Positions 49,001 to 61,746 of a DNA stretch of 64,000 nt are shown piece after piece. Source of the stretch: Isoperla grammatica (Eukaryota; Arthropoda; Insecta; Plecoptera; Perlodidae); contig OX246743.1 in assembly GCA_945910005.1 (NCBI GenBank), positions 44,364,736 through 44,428,735 on the forward strand, given 5' to 3'. The notes under the pieces were generated by a model. That model was given only the letters and a program-made list of their open reading frames with translations. It made no database searches and was not told the DNA's origin. How positions within the stretch are numbered: position 1 is the stretch's first letter; each line of letters begins with the position of its first letter. A program made the position numbers and the translations under genes.

Positions 49001-52000
49001 TTGTTAGTGATATCTTGAGAGCGCTACACAAGGTTGAAAGTGGTTACTAATGAACATTTAGTTTCGTAAGAACCAAACATTAATTTGTCTCCCTAATGAC
49101 AACGTACTTATTCCAATATTTGAAATTCTGTTAATCCAGTGTTTACTTCTGTTGAAACTAAACATTGGTTAGTAACCACTTTTGTAACATTACCAAGATA
49201 TTACCAAAAACCTTTCATTTTGCCCGTGTTTATTATAGTAGACTCACCTTTCCCCTTGAACAGCGAGCGAGTTGCCCAAAGCATAATCCGGCATTACAAC
49301 TCAGACATGCTTTCTTATGTGGCAGGCAAACATTATATTTATCCCGTCATTTAAATACAAATATGAAGCAATGCATCGTGAATGGTAGTCTCAAAGCTTT
49401 CCGTTGGGTACAATACATTGACATAACCTACACAAAGCTCTAGCAATGGATGAGACATCTAATGAGTGATACTGATAGCTAACAATATGTGTAACTGTTG
49501 ATAAGCAGATAAAAAAATAGCCAGAAGAAACATGGATGTCGACATTTCTTTAACCTTACACGAAATCCAGGGAACTAACAGGTGATGCTGGTCTTTTGCT
49601 CCGACATCGGTTCAGAATGAATATTCTTCAACCCAGGCTAAAATATTGAACCTTCATTGGCATTTTTACACAAGTGGCAAGGTCATCTTTTGCCGAGTAC
49701 ACTTAATTTATTGTATTTTAAATCATATATCCATTGTAATTCTGGATCATATACCTCGGTATAACATGTGTGTGGGTAAATAACATAAGAGGCGTGCGTC
49801 AATGCTTGTGGGCCGGGCTGTACCTGAGGCAGACTCGCCGGCGGTGACGTCCACGTCTAGGCTGCAGCTGCCAATGGACTCGTACGAGGCCATTCTCCTC
49901 CCGACGGTCGGGTCCCTGGGTTCGACACCGGGCGAGAGCAACAGCGTGTGAGGCCGGGAAGCCACGGCGAGCTGGTTGTCCGGTCTACCGCTACGGTGGT
50001 CAAATACCAACAACCCTCACTTTCACACGTTCAAAGAACAATTTTAAAACATTTTGGCTTCAGATCCTCTTGATTAAATATGTCGAAAAATAATGTTTTT
50101 AAAATTATCGACAACGTCCAGCGTAATGCCGGCATTAAGAGTTAAAGAAACAAGGGGACGATGGAATGCGACTGGGGTTGTGGGTATTGTGGATGCATCA
50201 AACACCGGACGGCTCTAGAGTGGTTACAACCTGCCTTATAGTGTGACTACTAAACAATTACCACGTTTACATGCAGGTTTGAAACCGTTTTGAAATCGTT
50301 TTTAGTTTTCAAACTTCCATGTAAACGGTTTTGAGTCGAGTCGAGTCAACCCTGATTTGAAACTGGGTTGACTTGAAAATTAGTTTTCAAAACTGTCATG
50401 TAAACACCGCACCGCCACGTAGACTGGATCCCACATTGATTCTTTACTAGTTGTATTATAGCTAGCGGTGTGAATTGAGGTTATAGTTGTTGTTGAGTGT
50501 TGACGGTCGACTTGACGTGTGCGTGTGTGCCGAGTGATAAAAATGTCGAAGCATAATATGAGGTCAAATGCAGAAGTCCTATGTATGTTGGACTTTATGA
50601 AAATAAAAAAAAATTATTCATCATCTGGATGGGAAGCAATTTCGCGCTTTAGAGCTATTTAAAGCGATTGAAACCGAGATGCGTGATGCTGGGTTCACAT
50701 CGAAAATGACTGAACAAATCCAAGCCAAATGGAAGGCACTGAAGTGTACGTATGTTACTGTTAAAAAGTTCAATAGCACAAGCGGGGCTAGTCGGTCGGA
50801 ATGCCCGTTTTATGATGAACTGAACGACATGCTATACAAACTCAAGTCAAATCCTTGTCAAATCTCGCGGCTCGCCAACAACAACAACAACATGTACATC
50901 ACGTATAGCATATAGCAAGCGGTATGCCAAATGGCGCTGCCTAGAGGTAAATTTAGGAAACATATTGGGATTGAAAACGTTTTCAGAATCACACTTTCAA
51001 AACTACATGTAAACGCGTTTCACAAGTTTTGAAAATAATTTCAAAACTGCATGTAAACGTGGTAATTGACAGTGGCAGAGAGAAGCATTTGCAGTCACTG
51101 CTTGTCATGTTTGCTAGTCGCCATATAGGACGAGTCGTATCCGTTCGGACCCCATTACCAGGTGACGAGTTTGACTCGTCCACAATAACCACAACCCAAG
51201 CCGCTCTCCATTCATTCCCTTTGTTTCTTAAATATATAATTTGACTTTAGTAGGTCTATTAAAGAAATGTTTAATATTGTCTGTATTTTATCAATACAAC
51301 TACGTGGAAAAGTTACCGTAGGGTGCCCATTTATCAATGTACTACTCGACAGTGATTTCATCCAGTTTTCTTTTTTTGTTTATGGTTAATGTTTAAATTG
51401 ATAACCTCTGTTTGGAGAAGAAACTGGTCTTTAACCAGCCCCTGACCCATCAACAGACTTGTCTTATTTGGAATAATATCTGCTTTTCCATACAATAATC
51501 AGCAACAATGTTGCTTATGCAGATGCTGCATTTTCAAACTGTTCATTATATGCTAAATTAATAGATTTACCTTGATGGTTAGGAGAACAACATTTAGGTT
51601 GACTTTTGAGTAAAATACCGTACGGTACTAAATCATGTTCTTATTATGATGTAGATAGTTGGCATAATAAGTTGATACATGGGCACTCCATGGTTTGTAC
51701 ACAAACATTTGTATCGAAGATTTTGATAAGAAAAGTTAAAACACAGAACTGGTACATGCTAGACTATAGACTAGGTCTAGTAGACCACCACTTCCCTTTG
51801 AACTCTTGCGTGCTCTAACATATAAAACGAGCTGTGCATTTAAAACCATAGAACCATAGTGACTAAAAGAGAAATAAGTAGTAGGCCTACATGGGAGCTA
51901 TTTCCATTCTTACATCATTTCCATTGCAACTAGGGCCTATAGTTGATAACTCATTCATACTTATCATAACTCATTGATAAGTGACTGATAAACTGTGATT

Positions 52001-55000
52001 AAGTAAAGCAGTAGTGTAGTGTATACAATTGTAATTCAAGATTATTATAAATAATTAGTATTTGGATTTATTGTCTACCCACTCTGCTAAAGTAGAACTG
52101 ATAGGCTATTCAATGGCAGAAGGGGAATGTGTATGTGAAAATTTAATATTTTACAAAACTGGCAAGAAAACCATTAGCCTATAAGCACTTATCTGTGCTA
52201 TAAACTTGGTAAAAATGGTGGATTTTATGTGAATTGTGGTGCGTTGTATTTTTTGTGGGCAGTTCTATGAAAAATATGAATGTGAAAATACATGAAGTGC
52301 GTGCGGGTCAATCCACAGGTTCTACTGTGCAGTATTTACATTTCAACACAACAATACAGTTTACTAGCAAGAGAAGTAGGAACACATTAATCCACATGCT
52401 AATAAATGGCCCAGTGCCAACTTATGTGCAGAGAGCATTACAAAACTACACATGTAACACAACAAACATACAACTACACATGTAAGAATAAGATGGACAC
52501 AGTTTTGCAGTGGGTAACCAGATGCTCCCATGCTACATTATAAGTCTGCATGCAAATGGTAGACAATAGGGAACTTGCACTTAACTTTCTAATGTGATTT
52601 TTAAAATCTGTACACGATATTAACTGATATTATGTCTTTACAATTTAAAAATCGAGTCATTCTACCCCTCAAAATAATAGTTTTAGTAGCGTACACTTTT
52701 TTGGCGCGAAAAAACGGCCGCCGCCATGATGAATCGCTAGTGACGTTTCATGATAGTAGTCTGCCGGTGTCGCGCAGTCGACTGCACGCGTTCGCCCACA
52801 CCGCTCATCGAACATTGTGCACTATGGAGACTAAAACATCTTATGGCGCTTATAAGTGGTGCATAGTACCCATGTGTACTAACACAAGTGTAAAGACTCC
52901 AAAGAAAGATATTTGTGTGTGTGCCAAAAAACAATAAACGACGAAGACAGGGTAATTCTAAATAATATGTTAAAATGTAGGCCTACGTTGCAGGCAGCAC
53001 TGGAACAATAACACAGTGTGCGTTTGGATATGAGAAGTTCTGGCCGTCGTAATCACATTTACTGACATGCCAACACCAGATGCCAACAATAAATTACAGA
53101 TCGCAATAATTATTTGAAAACCGATATCAACATCGCATAGTTACATTTTTATTTTATACAAATTAGATAATGAACTCAGTCTAGGGATTGGAAGGATAAA
53201 CGTTTAAGCGTGTAGTGGTGGGTTAGAGGTTATTAAATTTGTCACAGGGTTAGCAACTGTAATTCAAGTTTTAAATAAATAAAGAGAAATATAATAAAAA
53301 TTGTGATTTAACATTTGCTTGATCCATAAACTAAGTATTGTTCACATTCACAATGTTTTGGGTGGGCATCTATAGGGAGGGGGGAGGGGGAAGTGTCCAT
53401 GACCCTCATTCATCCAAGCTCTCGACTATCAACAAGACTTCAAGTGTCTTCTTTGCAGCTGTGAGGGAGTACAAGGTCAAGGGATCATTTAAGAAGTGTT
53501 GGGACTACTAAACCAGCTCGATATCGTCACGAAATCTCCCTTTCGAAATGCCACTCAATACGACATGGAATTTCGGGGGGGGGGGGGGGGGCGTATTACT
53601 ATGTACATATTTTACATATTATTTAGTATTACAAAATCAATCATGATGGGATTTGGTTTGGACTTCGGAGATAAATAATTAACAAATCGGAATAATGACG
53701 ACAAAATTAATGTATGTATTGTAAGGCACATTGTATGGCATTCTTCACACCCCGTAACTCCGCTCCAGTGAACTGATCATTTCCCGCAAAGAAATTCGCC
53801 ACCATAAAACCATCTATATGCGGTAAATTTGTGCTGTTGGCCTTTGTAGAGCCTCCGTCTGTCATTTTAGTTCATGCAATACGAGCTACTGATAACAACA
53901 CGACGTTGGGCGTGAATGATCGCTCATCGTGCACTGAAACATAGCTGTAGCAGTCGCGCGCTCGCAGGCCAAACCATCATACCGCGTCACAGAGGCCGCC
54001 GACCAATCAGCGCGCGTTTCTTCGCGGCAAGAGGAAATTCAAATAAATGTGATATTCAATTCATTATTAGACCCGTTCAATAATAATTTAAAAAAAAAAC
54101 TTTTGCAAATGCAATTGTTGGACACCAGACTATAAAACTAAGTACTTGTTACACTAAAAAAAATCGTATGCATGTTCCCTATTGTATTATACTACAGCAA
54201 CACATTACATGCACAAAACTACAATCTAAGAACAGGAATAATTGCCAGTTGGTATTAAATACAGGTACGTTAAAATTGATTTTTTCAATGTGAATCTGTT
54301 CATTCTTTTGATGTCGAGTGTGGACAAATTAATGTTGAATCGAAACCAGTTGAACAATGAACACAAATAAGAAGATTAAAATGTATTAAAAAGAACTAGA
54401 CACTAATTAAATTGATAAGTGCCATTTAATATCTTGATATTTATTAGACAACGAAACCGTACAGAGAATCATTTATTGCAATATTATTATATTGAATATA
54501 TCGCGACAATACTGTAAAGTAATGTAAAAATTGGTTAACCAATGACCAAAATATTAGATTGGTCTAGATATTGGTGCACATGATGTTGATTGAATTGACA
54601 CAACTTGCCAACAACATATACAAGGCCACTGATTGACTAGTTTACAACAAACACCATTAACTCTGTAGGCAGAGCTTGGAATGTATCAACTGGGCGAGAA
54701 AAAAGTGAGCTAGCCTCATGCGGACAAATAGAAACAACTTAAGTAAAACGAGTGCAACATCGTCAACGATTAGCATTTGTAATAATATGGATGTTGATGT
54801 GCCAGCCTGTTCTCTAAGATGATTGCATCAAAATATTGAAAAACAAGTTTTCCATGTATTACATTCATGATTGAATACAAGGAATGGTATTTTCCAACCT
54901 GGCTTGAGTTAATAAGACTACACACAATGAAAGTTCAATCAATAGCTACAGAATATTTACATAAAATGTAGTGAAAGATACATTCCCTGGGTTAAAGTCT

Positions 55001-58000
55001 AGAGAAGTCACACACCCACACTTCATACTGAACATTCTCCAGGTGTAAACAGACACTCACAACGAATTGAACACTGGAATGACAAGCATTCACCACAAAT
55101 ACCACATAAGTAAGTCAACGTAAGAATTACACAATTAGTCTGTGCATTTCCTGTGGATGCGTGAATGGTATTACCAACCCGTACTTAAACCCAAGGCAAT
55201 GGTATCCCCGTTTAGTCACAAAATAAACACAAACCTCCACAGATATAACAATCTACTACATGCCACAGCTAGTAACACAAGGTGCATGCAACAGATAATT
55301 TACAATACAAGTGTAGGAGTAATATTATAAATTATTATAATATAACAATAATACTTATAATCTATAACTCATTTCCAACTATGTCGGGTTGAGTGGTAGT
55401 TGCCCCTTGTCTAGGACATGTAACTAAATAATAACAGTAAAAAAAAACTACAAATAATTTATTTATGCCTACATATTATATGTGCTCATTGAATGCAGGC
55501 CTAATTACAGTGATGACAAGATATACACTTAACACAGAAAATCACAGACCACAACCAGAGTAGATATACAGCAGCATAAATTAACTACCCAGATGTACGT
55601 ACGTCACGATTAAGCACCTCACTTCCTGGTGAGTAGGCTACAATCATGCATGAGTACAATCATGCATTAAATGCTAGTAATGAACAGTGAGCTAAAAGTT
55701 AAAGTACACTCTTACTCACCTGTTAACCTACTACTAGACCAAGTATTTAAATATAACTCGTACATATATTGAATTGTTGTAGGTCAATATCAAATACATT
55801 TCACTCATCTGCATTTAAAATTTAAATTTGAATGTATAGAATTTTACAATGAACACTAAATTATGAATTGAAACGGTACTGATTTCATTTGAAATAAAAA
55901 GTGAACACACCCAAATCTAAAAATGCATCATCGGATTCCGAACAGCTAACGATGAGAATGAGCAACTTGCATGTACGTGCCCAGACGTCTAGTGCAAGAG
56001 ATGGTATGGAAATCTGTAAGGCATTCTGATCCCATACTTTCTATTCTAGATCTTTTACCACTTGTCTCACCATTATAACTTTAATTAGCATACGCTCGGT
56101 CGGTGGAAAGAAACCGTCCCAGACTGTTACCCACATTAGAATCATATTTTGAAGTGATTTCATCAGTATACTGGTACCAGTAGAAAATTGTTTAGTTCCA
56201 ATTAGAAACAGTAAAATTGCCTACAAGGCATAATATAGCACTTAAGTACGGAACTGTTCAGTGATCCACACTATATTGAGGGGAGGGGAGGGGAGAGGAC
56301 TGTTGAATAAAACACGCTCCGTCTAATCGAAGGTATTAGGCCTACACTTCTGGAGCAATGTCAACAAGCCAAGTCCAAGGTTGGAATATAAAGCATGGTG
56401 GGTGTATAAATGTGAGCCTCCACAACGTAATAAACCAAACAACGCCAACCTACTAGTACTACTGCTGCTACTCACACCATCAATTACTCCTAATGAATGC
56501 TAATTTATTCGTTAGGCCTATGTATTCAAGTATAATACACTCGGCTTGCCTAATTTTAAGCTAGTTTGTAGACGCACAAAAAGTACCTTGCGTAATTATG
56601 TGTGTGAAAGTGAAAGCATAACCCACCATAAAGTGTAATTAAACAATTGGTTGAAACTAATGAATCAGGCTACAAACGTACGGTTTTCCTACGCCAGGCA
56701 CAACAACTCATGGGCAAGTTTTACTTTTAACTTTTGAAGTGTTTTTTTTTCTTTCGATATTTTTGGGGGATTTTGATAGACGGATCTTCTTGCTGTGTAA
56801 TAGCAGGTTATAAAAAAATGTAGTTTGCACATTTCAAGGGCCGGTTATTATTTTTCAGTGGTTTTTTGCTGTCCCAAATGCATGATAAAAATAAATGAAA
56901 ATATAATTTATAGCCAATACATTTTTGTTTTTACTGCAAAATAGTCCCTATACTACTTGATTAATCTAACCGATAGCTGGATCACCCAAACCTACCAAAA
57001 TAAACATTAGCTACTTTCAATGCCATCTTTGTCATGTAAAGGTAATCTGTTGAAAACTATGAAAAATAGCTACCTATTAGTATTACACAAAAAATGCATA
57101 CCTCTTCAACCAGGATTTCCATTGCAGCAACGTGGACTTGCGTTTTCTGCCCATGGTGGACCCCCCTCCCCTAACCGAGAGTCTACCTTGAAACCGACTG
57201 TCGTGTCGTGTGAACCACACCCTGTTGTCACCCCGAGACACGATGACTCTCCCTAAGCACCAGAGTCGAGACAGTTATAGCTGTCTGGCTATTTATAGCT
57301 CCCTAAACTCATTAGAGGAAGACCCCCACATGCCAGGCATGGTATGCCACCCATCAGGCTCTGTTGACACATGGGACAGAAGCTAGACCACAATGCAACT
57401 GCCGGTGCTATAGGTCCCACCTTAATTGTGATTGGACTAGGGAGGAGGGGGGGGGGGGGGGGGGCTCGTTTAATATAACTCTCTAAACTTCTAAAGAGAC
57501 ACTGTGGGCGCGTTTGATAATGAAATCCCGCAGAGAGACAGAGTCCGCGCGGTCACGTGACTAGAGAGAACAGACAACGCTCCGAAAGCTGGCTTTATAA
57601 AACGCGATTTGAAGTAGCTACGCGGCATTTTTAAAAGTAACACAACCTTAAACAAGGCTGCAACAACAATATGGAAGAAGAAACGATTGCACGCGTACGA
57701 CGAGCATTACTAGGCGCTAGGGCTAGGCCTAGCCAAGGCCTAGCCTAGGGCTATACATGCTCCATATGACCCAGCCCAACAAAAGTGATATTAATTTGCA
57801 CACAAGCTTATTAAAGGTATTGAAAAATTAACACTCAAACGTACGCGCAGCTTCGTTGTGCTCGAACTCAAAGTGATGTATCACTTCCTCCTCAATTGCG
57901 GAAGTGTAGGCACACATTGGGCATGCGTAAAGCACTTGGTCTTTTGACAGCGCAGCCATTTTTAAGATTCATTATTTGAATTTCGTTCCTTGAACAGAGA

Positions 58001-61000
58001 GGACTCTGTCGTTCGCTCGATTTCCACCGTGCGATTAGAGCGCTCTCCGCGCGAAGCTCTCCGAGATATCAAACAGAACTGAGAGCGCTCAGATTACATT
58101 ATCAAACACGCTAGAGGCTCGGCAGAGCGTTCGGAGAGAACAGAATTGCATTATCAAATGCCCCCTGTGTTTGCATTATGGTGGCAACAAAATGACCTAG
58201 TGCACAGGTGTAATTTTAAGTTGTCAATTGTTGAATATTTGAATTGTTAAAACTTAAAACTACAATGACACAGAATGACACTTCATTAGCACTGAACACT
58301 ATCTCTTGACTACTGTACTGGCTAGTGGCTAGTATATTTGGGCCTAAGCCTAGTTAAAAATGTGTACTCATATCTAACCATTAGCCCATTTCATACTTTT
58401 GAATTAGTAGCCCAGCTAGGTAGGCCTATAGATAGGCCTACGTCCATGTGCATGTACGATGTGGTCATTGGGCAGGCATTCCCCTCAACACAACCGTTAT
58501 GTCATAGCTTCGTCGACGTTGCCAAGCCCGGGAGAACACTTTCCATGAAGAAATTCCTAACTGTTATTTTCAAATGAATAGAAAATAAATGAATGCGAGC
58601 AAATCCCAGGGGGTGGGGTGTGGATCAGATAACAGACTACGAGGGTGAGTCAACAAAACAAACTAAGTGGGTGTGACAAGTACAGGCTGAATAGACAAAA
58701 CTAGAACCTCTAGGATGCCCGAAGGCGTTTTTGTCTACACGGCCCAAACAACCCGTTTTATTTCTCTATGCTAGACACGAGAGCAGCTGTGGATTTGACA
58801 CATTAACACAAGACCTAGGCCTACATTGATTGATTTAGCTTACCGTTGCACGAATCACCTCCGCTAAGACGCCCTCAGCTGATACGAATGGAAACACTTG
58901 ACAAATGAAACTGACCACTTTGATGAAACGAAAGTACGTAGGTTTGCGTATCATGCGAAATTTCGAAATAATTGATTTACCAGAAAATAATCGTAGGAAG
59001 CTGTGTCTAGCCTTGGTCTAGTGCGCCTTCTGTGGAAAACATAACTCTACGTAAAAGGCGAGCCCAACAATTTTGCAATGCCACATCAGGCAGTTTCTTC
59101 CACGTTCCAATGCTTCCGTAACTGTCAAACTGTTCCGTTAATGGAGAATATTATTCGATATACTTACATAGCGCTGCTAAAAACTGCTTCCGATGAAGCC
59201 AACCATCTTCACGAACAACTCAGAGATATTGAATAATTATTCACAATTAGGGTGTGACCCAATTTCCACGCCCGAACACATCCCACACACGTCTACATCA
59301 AATATGCTGATCCGCCATCTTGAATCGTCAAGTACTGTTTACTCCAGCGCGCTCTATCGGTAAAATAACGAAGCTACGAAGGTATGCCACAGACTTTTTC
59401 CTGGTTCCAAGGCTAGATTTCAAATAATCAATCAATAAATATTAATATTATACTACCATTCTACTAGAGAAGACTCGTAATACGCAACAAAAATACATTT
59501 TTGTTATTGTCAGATATGTTAGGTGCCTGAATTTGGGGCTAGAAAGGAGTAATTTCTTTATTCCTATTTCGTGAATGGAATGCAATGGAATGCATGCGGA
59601 ACAGGTAGTACAGTACGGGAACGTTTTAATTGACCTCGTCCAAATAAGGACTAAATTAATTTCCTGCATGTAAACGGCTAACATTCCGCTTTATTGGATT
59701 CTTATTAAATTAAAATAAAATATGCTATGACGTGTAAAAAAAATCCCCTTACATGATCACAAAATAAATCATGTTAATTGGGGGGGGGGGGGGGGGGGGG
59801 CGACGAGGGATAATTATTTTGATATCTGACGAAGTATTTATTTAAGCAAGCAATTTCTGTGTAAGCAAATAAAACATTCCGAAGTCGACTCATGCAAACT
59901 CATTCATATCCAATATCCATGCTATCCATAAATGTATGTACAGTGAAAGCATTTGTCCAGTGTTTCAGCAATCCAGAAATTTGCTGCTGGGCATACTTAT
60001 TAAATTATTTCAACAGGCACATATAATGCAAATTAATAATAAAAATGCACTCCCCATTGCATTGAAATTTTCTCGACACAGCAAATTTGTAGTATACAAA
60101 AAACTAAGTGTAGGCTACTTACCTATGGCTTCGGTGTTTTCTTGGTTTGACATATTTGTTTTGGTGTTTGCGATAACTTGTTTTCTCAGGTGAAGCAATT
60201 AATATCGTTGGTGTTATGATCGATGGCATATTGCCACTACTGACGATCAACTGAAAGACATAAATCAATTGATTTAGATTTTAGAACCATCATGATCATG
60301 TCAATCTGATGAGTCGAGTGAGAAATGTGATTTTCACTTTTCAAATCTCTATCTATACATCTACATAACTAAATCAATTCTTAATCCAAACAAAATGTGT
60401 GAAAATTAACATACAGTGTAACTTCATGTGTCAAACATTTTTCTGGCACCTCCACCAAAAAATAAAAATCATCTAATTTAGTAATTATTAATATTATTTT
60501 TTTAAATATTTTTTTTATTTGTTTATTTTTATTGTTGTAATATGTACAAACTCGGTAAAAACCTGTGTGAAGATGTTGTACGGACATAAAAAACAATTTC
60601 CAGAAAGAAAAAAAAGTGAAAAGTCAACATTTTTATTAAAAGAAAAGTTTGTAACAATTTATTTATAAAATGCAAACTAATGCTAATTGTTGTGTAGTTG
60701 CAACATAACCCACACCGTCGCAAGTGACTTCTCACCTTGGAGCGGCTGAGGTCCGGCCCTATGCTAATTGTTGTGCAGTAAATGCAACACAACCCACACC
60801 GTCGTAAGTGACTTCTCACCTTGGAGCGGCTGAGGTCCGGCCCTATGCTAATTGTTGTGCAGTAAATGCAACACAACCCACACCGTCGTAAGTGACTTCT
60901 CACCTTGGAGCGGCTGAGGTCCGGCCCTATGCTAATTGTTGTGCAGTAAATGCAACACAACCCACACCGTCGTAAGTGACTTCTCACCTTGGAGCGGCTG

Positions 61001-61710
61001 AGGTCCGGCCCTATGCTAATTGTTGTGCAGTAAATGCAACACAACCCACACCGTCGTAAGTGACTTCTCACCTTGGAGCGGCTGAGGTCCGGCCCGGATG
61101 CGTTGAGCCGCCGCTTGTTGAGTTCGACGGCCATCTCGAAGCTCTTGTCCGACTCGACCGAGGCCGACCGGTCGTCGGGTCGGAGGTCGGCAGGCGAGAG
61201 GTGATTGGGCGACTGCGGTCTCGTGTCGCTGAACTCTATCACCACCCACGGACAGGTCTGGGACTTGCTGCGGCGCGGTCGGGGGGACAGCTTCTTCAGC
61301 AGGGCCGCCAACCGAGATCTGGAGAAAAACCTAGTAGAGGAACTCTAGTCACTTTTTTGTGCCATAACTCACAAAAAAAAAAAAAAAAATAAAGAAAGAA
61401 AAAACAAATTTTAACTCATTATAACTTCAATTTATATGAATATGGGGAAAAGGGGGGTGACATTATGATTTTTTTTAAATGCATTTAAATATTTTTTATG
61501 TGGGAATACTTAAGTTTTTATTTCAATGACTACTGATGATAAACAGCAAACACAGTAAATTATTACCAACTTGAATTACGATAAAATATATCTTCATAAT
61601 AATGAAAATACTAGTAACATGTTGCAGCTCTGTACAGGTAACTCTGAACAAGCAATTAACTAATGGCATGTTGGACACATACAACATGTCAATAAGTTCA
61701 ACAAATTAGG

Positions 61711-61746
<36 letters not shown>

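Noticed and set aside
49900..49935. B-box-like GGGTTCGAC within 49824-49990
   Set aside because: It lies inside a phased coding exon with good codon character and has no tRNA-like partner sequences.
60529..61071. Treating the repeated Cys-rich peptide as a stand-alone repetitive protein domain
   Set aside because: It is intron sequence held open by the 84-bp period. The exon and donor context explains it, so it is only a possible alternative insertion.
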